From Branchiostoma floridae (lineage: Eukaryota; Chordata; Leptocardii; Amphioxiformes; Branchiostomatidae), in contig NC_049995.1 in assembly GCF_000003815.2 (NCBI RefSeq), positions 2,433,173 through 2,497,172 on the forward strand: a DNA stretch of 64,000 nucleotides, given 5' to 3'. Shown here piece by piece: positions 12,401-33,980 of this stretch. Both the position numbers and the translations under genes were made by a program. Numbering within the stretch: the first letter of the stretch is position 1; every line of letters begins with the position of its first letter. The notes under the pieces are model-generated. The model was given only the letters and a program-made list of their open reading frames with translations. It searched no databases and was not told the origin of the DNA.

Positions 12401-15400
12401 ATATCTAAAATTTTCTAAACTATTCTGGAGGCAGCAAATAAAGGCTTTACATTTGTTGTGGTTCCATAGGAGGAACAGAGAAGTGAGCCACCTGGCCCAG
12501 GTAAGGTTGTTTAGCAAATAAAGACCCAACACCAGGTGATCTAGGTTCATCACTGGTGATATGTTATTGTGGCACTGTATAAGTGTATTCTAGAGTTCTA
12601 AACACAAACACTGAAGTTATGTCCTCCATTTTTAGCCATCACCTTCCAGAGTGCAAGGTTTGGGTTCATCACTGACAATGTGTTGTTGTAGCACAGTAGA
12701 GTGTATTCTCAACCTCTTAACACATTCAAGCACTGAAGTTTCTGTCTTCTATTTTCAGCCATAACCTTCCAGAGTGCGAGGTTTGAGGGAGACGGGCACA
12801 TCTTCTACCAGGACCCTGACCACGCCCTCAGGAACCCAACCATCACACAGCTGTCACTCAACTTCACTTCCACGCAGGGGGAGGGGCTTATTCTCTGGAA
12901 TGGAAAGGTACTGGACATCTTGAAACTTTTGTGGGAATTTTATTTTCAGTGACTTTTTCCCCACGCAAATTAATGACATCATGAATATGTGTTTTCAGTG
13001 TATCACAACGTTATATTAAGTAGTAAAGAATTGTTTGAACTGCAAATTCAACAGTCTCTGCCAAAATAAAACCACCACAAAAGAACTTGAATTTCAGTTC
13101 AGTTCAGTTCATCCTTGGAGAGGTGACACCAGCATGTCCACATGTTCCTGTGAATTTACTGAATCATACCACCCTCTTTCTGCGTGTCAGTATCGTCAGC
13201 ATAGGACATGAACATGTACAGTCAAACCTGTCTATAGCGGCCACTCAAGGGACTGGTCAAAATTGGCCACTATAGAGAGGTGGCCACTATAGAGAATATG
13301 CTAATTAATTGACCACAAGCAATAAGTTACACATGGTTTTAGTACACACTGATCTTTATTCACATAATACAGTACTGTACATGTACTGCAATGATTTTTA
13401 CACTATATGTATTAAGAAAACAAAAGCTATAAAAAGTTTTAAATGTTCTAAATGTACAGTTGATATTGTCTGAAGAGACCGGTATCGTCATATTTCTTTG
13501 ATCTTTCGTCTTGTATCCTTTGATACTTCGCCGTCCGTGTGTTCCCGCTCGCGTTCACACGTCAGATTATGCTAATGTAGTACTCACATGAAAAGTCACG
13601 TCATTTTAGACTTATCTCTTAATAAATGTAAGAATGAAATCCACCATAGTCTGAAGTTCATATCATTTTGTCTTTGTAACAATTTATTTTGAAATTTTTG
13701 TGATGTAAATTAACCTAAGCGATAGTGTATTAGAATGTAACTTTAACACAATTTACCTCCGTAATATTGGTGTCGTCTATTGACCTTATATGACCTCGTT
13801 TGTCAGCGGGTATGGGTAGCGCCACTTTACGAAGTTTTGTTTTGAAAATAAGTCAAAGAGGTTTCAAATCCGGCGTAGGGTGACGATACGGCCGCTGTAT
13901 ATGGCCGAACGCGTGCCGAAACATAGATCAGCGGTCCGCGTGGCCGTAATCGGCAGTGTTTTTGTACCTGCGGGACCGGAATTCTTGTGGCCGTGGCCGC
14001 GTTGGACAGGTGGCCGCTAAGCCTATTTCTTAATCATTACGAATCCAAGGGACCGACAAAAGGTGGCCACTATGGGCAGGTGGCCGTTATGCAAAGGTGG
14101 CCGCTAGTACAGGTTTGACTGTACATGTAAATTGGGTAGTAGCTTTCATACAAAAGATACAAGAGCCATGTACCTAATATGTTGTCTATAATGTATTTGA
14201 TATGATACATAATGGTTTTAATGTAGCTTTCTGTATATCAATAGCCCATACCGCAAAAAAGAGAAATCCTAAATGCATGGTGTTAGAACAGTGGAGTTTT
14301 CATGGGCATATTAATGATGTTTTATACATTATGTTTTTTTACAGACTGACACAGATGATGAAGACTACATGGGTCTTGGTGTGAGAGATGGAAAACTACT
14401 TTTCAGGTAAACTACTTCTCCTAATTCTGTATTGCCTGCATGGAAGTACCTGATAACCCATTTGCACGAGTATGTTGTAAATGTCACTTTTTGGCATCTT
14501 GGTCAGCCTTCCTGGACTGGTAGTGTGATAATTTTGAAGAGACAGTTGGTCTCTGTATTAATGGTGTTACATACTGGTTATTAATACCCACAAGTCAAAC
14601 TCCCTCCCACCAAAAAATGTTGAATAGTGTGTGTGTGCTGTCTTCTATGTACATGTATCTACAATGTAGGTTTCCTTGTTCTTGCACTGGCTGGAAACAC
14701 TGTACACAGAAAGGCAATGTATGAACTACAGTTAATGCTTACCTCTGTGCATCCTCACAGTATCAACCTGGGGTACCTGGCCAAGGAAACCATCCAGTCA
14801 ACAGCTGATGTGGACGACGGCCTGTGGCATTCAGTCATCATACAGAGGTGGGAGCCCCTGTGCTGAAATAGACTCTTCCAATGTTGTTGTGTCGCCATGA
14901 CATACATGTAGAGTCCTCTTCCATGTCTTGTCTGATTTATGACTAGTTCTGCCAACTCTGAACTCTATTTTCTGTCATCACTGCAAGTCTTCCCACTCAC
15001 TTCCTGCCACTCTATGTATTCAAATAACACACACAAGAACACACGTTCCTGAACACACATAAACACAAACGTACAAACATCCCGACATCAAAACCTTCAT
15101 AGACAGAGGCTTTAAACATTACACAGTTCTTCAGTGTGTCAATATGTTGCTAATCTTCCAATAGTGAATTTGTAACGGTTACCAAATAAGGTTTAAGCCT
15201 AGAAATTTAGTGCTCTGCTTATTCTCTTCCTGTGTGCTCCATACCAATGGTTAACTGAAGAAGATTGGTACACAGACTACATTTTGTACCTTCTAAAACC
15301 TAGTACGTAAAAACAAACTCGATATGTACCTGAAAACGCATCATAAACGTTTTTGACTGTGTATTGTGCAGTTACCTGCTATACAAATGTAGTTGGATAA

Positions 15401-16518
15401 CCTTGGCTGTATTTCTCTCTATACAGTTGCGTAAATCAAATCAAATCTTTATTGTTTTTGATTGACAGGTCCAGAAGGGTGGTCACCATGTACTTAGATG
15501 GGCAGCCCTACCCTGCAGTTAACGGCATTGATGTAGGGGGCGCTTCAGTGGGCCTGAACACTGATGGACTCTTCCACATAGGTAAGTGCAGTTTCATACT
15601 ACATGTATGCAGGATAGGTGTGGGTACCGTTACAGAAAATTTGTTTTTCGTTCTTTTATTGAAATTGTAAGCTCCAACACACATGAACGCCTACCGTCAT
15701 AATCTGCTCATTTTCGGACTGGTCTGATATCCGGTCCACTGATTTTATTCAGGTCCGTTTTTTCTGGACCAGTCCAACAAGAAAAAAGTTTTGTACCAGT
15801 ACCCACCCCTAATGTAGGAACTTTTAGAAAGACATCTTTTTCAAGTGATGGCCCTTCAGCACTGTATGTGCATGCAATGCCACCTATCAGAAAGAAGGGA
15901 GTACTGCAGTATCTTCTTTGTGATATTGCCAAAAGTCAAAAAGAATACACAATGTATTCAACAATCTGTATCAAGGAATATTAAATTTTCTATAAGTAAA
16001 AATTTCAATCTTTGCTTTTTGGAAGGTAAAACTAAAGGTGATGGAAGGAGAGGGATGGGCTCCACCTTCCAATATCATATCCAAGACAGTGGATTATCAA
16101 TGCACAGCTTCTAAAATTCTATGGCCTAAAAAAATGCACAACAGGACCGTTCCCCAAATCCAGAGGTGTTCATGTCGTTCCTCACTGTAAAATGTTTTCA
16201 TCTCCTATGTGTTACAGGTAATGTATAAGGACTCCACCTTCCAATATAATGCCCTAGGCACAGTAGATTATGAACACACTGCCCCTACAGCCTCAAAAAA
16301 GGCCCAAGTCTAATGTTGTTCCTGCTATAAAATTTTCATCCCAATGTGTTCCAGGTGGATTTGAGCTGGGTGCGAACGTGACGGTGTCCACCTTTGGTCT
16401 GTACACGGCCGGCCTGACCGGCTGTGTGAGGGACGTCATCCTTTACAGGGACTCGTCAGCGGTTAGTCTCGCACAGGCAGACCGTGGGAACAATGTCTAC
16501 AGCTGCGATGGGAGATGA
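283..16518 (+). CDS. EYS: EYS-like secreted EGF/laminin-G protein, C-terminal part (24 exons)
   Basis: Partial gene; its 5' part lies left of the window. Exons: 283-465, 676-875, 1336-1421, 2630-2916, 3398-3538, 4021-4249, 4737-4820, 5167-5342, 6038-6197, 6806-6999, 7397-7570, 7818-7901, 8223-8353, 8806-8920, 9337-9499, 9971-10131, 10481-11011, 11280-11401, 11967-12111, 12759-12907, 14345-14406, 14761-14847, 15469-15581, 16355-16518. All junctions are GT/AG and phases agree throughout. Domain order is Pro/Thr linker, EGF, LamG, EGF, LamG, 2 EGF, LamG, 2 EGF, LamG, 2 EGF, LamG, stop. The protein ends right after the last LamG cysteine (YSCDGR) with no membrane anchor, which argues against Crumbs. 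Five LamG domains fit EYS better than agrin or perlecan (three each). EYS is known as an extracellular matrix protein of photoreceptors. Architecture is seen directly; orthology is inferred. Confidence 0.72.
676..2916 (+). CDS. EYS: LamG domain 1 (exons 676-875, 1336-1421, 2630-2916)
   Basis: Three exons encode one laminin-G jelly-roll domain. It opens with SYLEFPAY and IQVSFRTAHENGTLLYA, the usual beta-strand pattern. It contains YMGGVP and closes with FQGCVSELIINAVPYDF and ENVEEC, the conserved C-terminal disulfide region. The second intron holds a TA-flanked transposon at 1462-2371. Confidence 0.85.
1462..2371. mobile_element. Nonautonomous DNA transposon, copy 1 (TA target site)
   Basis: Terminal inverted repeats CAGTCAAACCTGT and ACAGGTTTGACTG, subterminal GGCCAC/GTGGCC motifs, TA on both sides (1460-1461, 2372-2373), no transposase. 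CAGT termini and TA duplication fit the pogo/Tigger branch of Tc1/mariner. Confidence 0.8.
2930..3105. repeat. Hairpin-forming repeat of CCCAGATG/CATCTGGG units
   Basis: Alternating TATCCCAGATGTG-like and AGAAGCACATCTGGGATA-like units in both orientations can fold into several stems. It sits just after an EYS-like exon. Confidence 0.6.
3398..3538 (+). CDS. EYS: Exon: EGF domain 2
   Basis: Single phase 1-1 exon. A short Pro-rich lead is followed by TCSETRCENGGTCRDV and ECDCRLHFTGDRC, a complete six-cysteine EGF module. GC content is well above the flanking introns. Confidence 0.85.
4021..6110 (+). CDS. EYS: LamG domain 2 (exons 4021-4249, 4737-4820, 5167-5342, first part of 6038-6197)
   Basis: The laminin-G fold is spread over four exons: TYLQYAPLD, VVMFKTTATDATILYAAEDD, LGPLYLGGLP, FEGCIGALQVNDLEYDLF. 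The Asp/acidic residues near LYAAEDDG are where LamG calcium sites can occur. The exon ending at 5342 is followed directly by a minisatellite in the intron. Confidence 0.82.
5355..5560 (+). repeat. EYS: Minisatellite after EYS-like exon 8
   Basis: About nine units of roughly 22-26 bp, consensus AGTGGCAGTTATTTTCTAAA. It starts within about 15 bp of the donor at 5342. Confidence 0.75.
5899..5977 (+). repeat. Interspersed repeat fragment shared with 55315-55397
   Basis: TTCACACCGGGAAGAACCCC followed by GGTTGGTTCTTTAACGTGC and GGTGTGGCTCT. Confidence 0.55.
6110..6999 (+). CDS. EYS: Two EGF domains (rest of exon 6038-6197, exon 6806-6999)
   Basis: The first EGF is split by an intron: SICQFIPCRNNGTC lies before it and YFCDCPKNGTNHPLYSG after it. 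The second, VCSSNPCAHGATCLPQ to GRGGITC, is whole. Donor CT|GTAAGA joins acceptor ttttccag|A in frame. Confidence 0.8.
6455..6745 (+). repeat. Minisatellite with inverted CCAAT boxes
   Basis: About nine units of 31-32 bp, consensus CTGATTGGCCATCACTCATC. Another partial unit lies at 7253-7305. Confidence 0.8.
7397..9410 (+). CDS. EYS: LamG domain 3 (exons 7397-7570, 7818-7901, 8223-8353, 8806-8920, first part of 9337-9499)
   Basis: Five exons give FTGEHFGYSSYVAYP, FFFEVRFSFALANND, DYLALGIENGHVVLTFDLGSG, LFLGGYD and FQGCIYDMEVR. This is the most finely split LamG of the gene. All phases agree. Confidence 0.8.
9410..10131 (+). CDS. EYS: Two EGF domains (rest of exon 9337-9499, exon 9971-10131)
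   Basis: The first EGF runs VSECALNTCHNRGTC to GWKGLLC and is split by the intron. The second runs VCDTTSPCAAGASC to GTNGTDC. Junction AG|A is in frame. Confidence 0.82.
10195..10380 (+). repeat. Possible tRNA-derived SINE
   Basis: Contains a B-box-like GTGTTCAAATCCTGTC and a body with GCACTTTACACAGCTTTCCT. A similar body piece lies at 3665-3720. Confidence 0.4.
10481..11011 (+). CDS. EYS: LamG domain 4 in one 531-nt exon
   Basis: Unlike its sister domains, this whole LamG is in a single exon: SISFMSFPRQNLRVETQIVL, FQPGAQNGILFYAAQN, DFYLGGVPY, FVGCVRRLAVNAREYDL. It has fewer introns than domain 3, so the repeats differ in intron history. Confidence 0.9.
11280..12111 (+). CDS. EYS: Two EGF domains (exons 11280-11401, 11967-12111)
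   Basis: VCRNNGVCQPIG to PYVGETC spans the intron. SCANHGCRNNATCVATE to GWEGENC follows. Codon phase 0 at the internal intron and phase 1 at the outer borders. Confidence 0.82.
12540..12790 (+). repeat. EYS: Tandem duplication over the exon 20 acceptor (EYS-like)
   Basis: Two ~123-bp units. The first ends with a decoy acceptor (AG 12634-12635) and 27 nt of exon-like sequence; the second is the true exon start at 12759. Confidence 0.8.
12759..16518 (+). CDS. EYS: LamG domain 5 and C-terminus (exons 12759-12907, 14345-14406, 14761-14847, 15469-15581, 16355-16518)
   Basis: ITFQSARFEGDGHIFY, LSLNFTSTQGEGLILWNGK, YMGLGVRDGKLLFS, DDGLWHSVIIQR, VTMYLDGQPY and TGCVRDVILY make the final laminin-G domain. 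Stop TGA is at 16516-16518. Exons 12759 and 16355 each have a decoy copy of their acceptor just upstream. Confidence 0.85.
13219..14121. mobile_element. Nonautonomous DNA transposon, copy 2 (TA target site)
   Basis: Near-identical to the element at 1462-2371, with the same termini and TA flanks (13217-13218, 14122-14123). It lies in another intron of the same gene, in the same orientation. Confidence 0.8.
16060..16360 (+). repeat. EYS: Tandem duplication over the exon 24 acceptor (EYS-like)
   Basis: Units share CTCCACCTTCCAATAT, GTCGTTCCT/GTTGTTCCT and TTTTCATC-CC-ATGTGTT-CAGGT. The decoy acceptor is at 16216-16217 and the real one at 16353-16354. Confidence 0.7.
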
Positions 16519-17640
16519 CATTAGCATTCACAGCTGCTTTCTCTAAAATCTACGAAAAAATGACTCTAGCCTTTTTTGAGGTCGACCACTGGTATAAGAG
16601 ATCAAAAATTTTTGAATATCTGAGTAAAATTGTTTTCAAACATGTTCTGATTTCTGTTGCAATAGAAAATTGTGCTCGCCGACGGATAATAATTGCATGG
16701 ACATCTGTATATTATAGTTTCAATATACCAGTGCCCAGATACATTTTAAACTCTGTGTTCATCACTTTGGCCAAAATCTCAAAATGAAGAATCAGAGATA
16801 CCACATAAATTTTCCTACACTTAAGATTATGTACCTTTAAAAGGAAAAGGCAGTTGAATATGCCATACCGATGTAACAAAGTAATGTGAATGTATAAATT
16901 ATGCTTATTTTGTACATACATGTACAAACGTTGGCCATATATGCTTTTAAGTGTGAAAAAATCCTTTTTATACTATGCAACTTTATGCAAGTGTTGTATA
17001 AAGCACAAGTGACTTTCGACTTTATCTTAAGATTTTCGTTTTGTTTTATCTGAATCATGTATAAGCCAAGTATCTATTTCTTGCAGACAAGAGAATGATT
17101 TAGGCTAATGATCGATAATATAGAATAAGTCTTGCCATATTTTTCTTACTGAGTTTGTTAGGCCATTGATAATATGTAAGAGAGGTACTAGGTATGTTTA
17201 GATATTAAGTTTTTAAAACCATAAAATTAACCGTCCAAAAGAGGTAATTTGTCAGTATGAAAACCTATGCAGTAAAATTTTTATAACTGTTAGGTATATT
17301 TCATGTTACATGATACAATGTAGAGCTACCAACTTTTAATGTCAAAATAGCCAAATAATATAATTCACTTGATATGTTGCCTAATAAAAGTACAAATATA
17401 GCACTAAGGTAGATATGTCTGTATAGAAAGTTTTCTGATTTGTGTATTTTGATTTAGTTGAAAATCGTTGTAAATTTGTAGCGGTTTTATTTCATTGAGT
17501 GTAAATTTTCAGATTTATTATTTTGTAGAGAAGTGTTGCATAGCTAAGTAGCTGGTCTACTGACAAGTTTGTAAGTAGTTTTTGCTAACATTTCTTCATA
17601 TTTTTCTTTGATAATAAAAACCTTTTGACAGAATAAGTCG
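16519..17640 (+). other. EYS: Probable 3' UTR of the EYS-like gene
   Basis: AT-rich, without long ORFs. A canonical AATAAA at 17613-17618 is the likely poly(A) signal, giving a 3' UTR of about 1.1 kb. Confidence 0.5.
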
Positions 17641-18860
17641 TGTTTGGAGTCAATGACTTTATAATAGTATTACCTTGGTGCTTGATAGATCTACAAGTGT
17701 TTTGTTTTCATAATTACTTAGTGTTTGACTACCTAGTCAATTTGTAATGTGTGCACTCTGTCCAGTGCGGTGGTTAGTACCTCTAACCCCCTCCTCTGGA
17801 CCAAGTAATGAGGATGTGAGTGTCGCTCACCTGACATGCATGTTACTGGAAGTTCAGTCAATAGGATTGGACATAAAGCCATTGTGGTCCACTGTTCTGG
17901 TCGGAAAGAGCTAAGGGAACTTCCGTAGTAAAAGGAACCTGCAACTACAGCTGTATATCTGTCTTGTCTGTTACAACTATTGGAAGAATAACTTGAAAGT
18001 TTGTCGGTGTTGGTAAAGTCATTTTTGAAGTAGTTTAACTGTAAAGTGTAATATCCAACACAAATGAAAGAATAGTTGAACTGTTCATTGAGTGAACAGA
18101 ATTTTACACTACCCGGGTCATGATTCTAAGTTAGATTACAATTGTACCTCTGGTCCATGCACCATTTTTGTACATTTGCAGCCAAATTGGCCATAGGTGA
18201 GGTGAGAACATTCGTAAATGCTCCATATTTCTCCAACCCCAAACTGTGCTTAGTTTATTACCATACATGATGGGAAATGCTAAAATTGATCACTTAAAGA
18301 TTCAACAAAGATGTTCAAGGAAACTCCTTTCTTCTTCCTTTAGACTTTCTAGTTTGTTTTTATTTCATGTCTATGGAGTCCACCACCCCACCAAAATTTC
18401 TTAGCGTTTCAATGATCAAACATGTATTTCCCGTAGACAAATTCTATAACCCTTGGAAGAAGGACACACAATCAAGCTCAGGAGCCTTAAAAAGTTTCTT
18501 TGCAGAGATCACTTTTATGAGAAGCATATCCATTCTAACCAGTGTGTACACATTTCCCTCAGGTGCATGGGTGTACGATTAAGTTCATCGTGTACAGAAA
18601 TCACCTGCAATCACTAATATCCATTTATCCCATACACTAGAAGGCAAATTATTTAAAATCATCCCAAGTGAGCAACCAATTTCTTTGTTACAATTCCTTT
18701 GGTTTTTGTTACCAAGCGATAAGCGTAGAAGTGTCTTAAATTTTCCAGGCTTGTCTCCCAGTTACTGGCCTTATCTTAAATTTTGCGGACAAATTCTGAC
18801 ATGTTTGCCCAATTCTGTAGCTCTGTAGTCTGGAAGAACCAGATAAAGAAGCTATGTAAA
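17640..18860. other. Convergent intergenic spacer
   Basis: This lies between the inferred 3' ends of the EYS-like gene (+) and the 14-3-3 gene (-). I see no convincing exon here. Confidence 0.4.
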
Positions 18861-19968
18861 TTGTTCAGTGTTTTATTCTAAAATAACAAATGCCAAAGGG
18901 AAGCAGTTTACGGTTAAAATACATATTTGCGTAGCTATTGTCTGTGGTTAAGACTTGTCTCCTAACACCTGAGAGGAAACGTATACACACATTATACATT
19001 AGATGGAATCACACGAAGCCAGGCTGAGGGATACATTCAGTGATATCTCTTTACTTCTACTTCACAGTACAAGGCCAGTTATAAAATGGGAAGGCATGCA
19101 AGCAGGAAAGTAGTGAAAACAAAGATCAACCGTTCTGCAATGGTCCTTGGTACTTTTGCATTTCATGTAATGTATACTCTTTTTTTTGGTTGGATTTTAT
19201 TTTTATTTGATAATCTAATTGTCACAGCAACCTCACAACACAGCGAATAGTGGCGGTGTTGGCTGAGTGCAGAAGCGAGGAGAGAGGTTCCATCGGGAAA
19301 TGCGGATCCATTGCGCAACAAGTCTACTACAACAATCAAAACCAACAAATTAAAGTGACTCGACTCTACCACCTTGCTTAGGTGAGCGGCTTACATTACG
19401 CACCGCACCCCCGCCCAAATACCGAGAATGAAAAAAGAAAAACGACGTATCCTTCCATTCCGGCAAAGGAAATACATACATCCAAGTACTTACTTACTAA
19501 CTTCTCTTTTTTTTTTCAAGACATTTTTTTTTTGGCTACGACAGTTTCATTTAACATTTTTCTTCCTGTTGCAAATCTACGTCTACATTCCCTTGCAAAG
19601 CACAACTGATACCTTTGTAATTCCCCCATAGACAACGGACTCACAATCGGTTAAGTAACCAACAAACATAGAGCAACCTAATCAAATAGTTTCGCAAATA
19701 CTCGGCACAATGACAATTAGTTTATACCCCTTTCACCCCCCTTACACCGGAATATGGTAACCATGAACGACTACTATTTATTCTTCTTCACTTGGCCAAG
19801 CCACGACTAGAGTCAATGCTACTACTGCTACTACTCACACAATGGGGATGGTGTTTTTTTCATGAAAAAAATGACGTTCTTAATGTTTTTATTGTTCAAT
19901 TTTAGCTAGGGTGGAATTCTCAAGATAATATACTAGTGGTAGGTGCTGACGTTTCTCGGAGGGGACCT
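18860..19968 (-). other. YWHAZ: Probable 14-3-3 3' UTR
   Basis: Downstream of the stop on the minus strand. A minus-strand AATAAA (plus-strand tttatt at 18872-18877) is the likely poly(A) signal, giving about 1.1 kb of 3' UTR. Confidence 0.45.
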
Positions 19969-33268
<13,300 letters not shown>

Positions 33269-33952
33269 GGTCTGCTAGGTGGATATTTTATAAGTGGAGG
33301 AGAGAATTTGACGGAGAAAATTGGGCCCAAAAAGGTCGAAAACCGTTGGAACCAAAATCCAACAAATTCTTCCTCGATCAGGAGAAATGGCGGACTACTC
33401 TGGACTGAGTACGCTCAATTAAACATCGGTATCTCTCCGCCGATGTCACTTTATCCAATATTTATAATCTTTTCCTACAGCATATTATATATCATTTCAT
33501 AACTTGCTTAATAAAAGTCTTTTTACGAAATATGTGTAAACACTTAAATGAATTTGGGCGAATTAAGAGAAATTCGGACTATAGTGCCACAGCGGAAGCG
33601 TATTTGATTACTGGTGGCGGTGATGTGGCGAAGATTCCGAAGAGCGGAGTACGGGGATTCCCACCGGCCTTCGCAGGGGTCAGGATGACGTCAGCGTTGC
33701 CATGGAAATTTATTGGTTCCGAGGAAGGAATGATGTCATACTTGTTTACGACCAACATAAAAACACATTTCCTATATATATTAAACCCGTATATCCACTT
33801 TCAGAAAATATAAAGAGACATTTCGTATGGTTTAGGAGTACAAAAAATATCTAACATCATTTTGAAAATTTTCGTGACGTAATTTGACCTCTAACACAAG
33901 ATGACCCGCAGGTCATCGCGCATGACAAACTAGTGCAAGAAATTTTGCAATC
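33269..33952. promoter_or_regulatory. Shared head-to-head promoter region of 14-3-3 and MRTO4
   Basis: 684 bp separates the 14-3-3 ATG (minus) from the MRTO4 ATG (plus). Both UTRs and core promoters must fit here unless extra 5' exons exist. The MRTO4 side is CpG-richer (CCGCAGGTCATCGCGCATG near 33905). Confidence 0.6.
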
Positions 33953-33980
33953 ATGCCGAAGTCGAAACGTGATAAGAAAA
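33953..33980 (+). CDS. MRTO4: MRTO4 exon 1
   Basis: 28 nt encoding MPKSKRDKK plus one base, then donor A|GTAAGT. This is too short for ORF finding, and was identified from the conserved N-terminus. Confidence 0.9.

Noticed and set aside
283..16518. Crumbs as the identity of the first gene
   Set aside because: No transmembrane segment or cytoplasmic ERLI-type end follows the last LamG domain; a stop comes at once.
33284..33296. TATA box (minus TATAAAAT) for the 14-3-3 gene
   Set aside because: It lies about 20 bp from the ATG, so the start site would fall inside the coding region.
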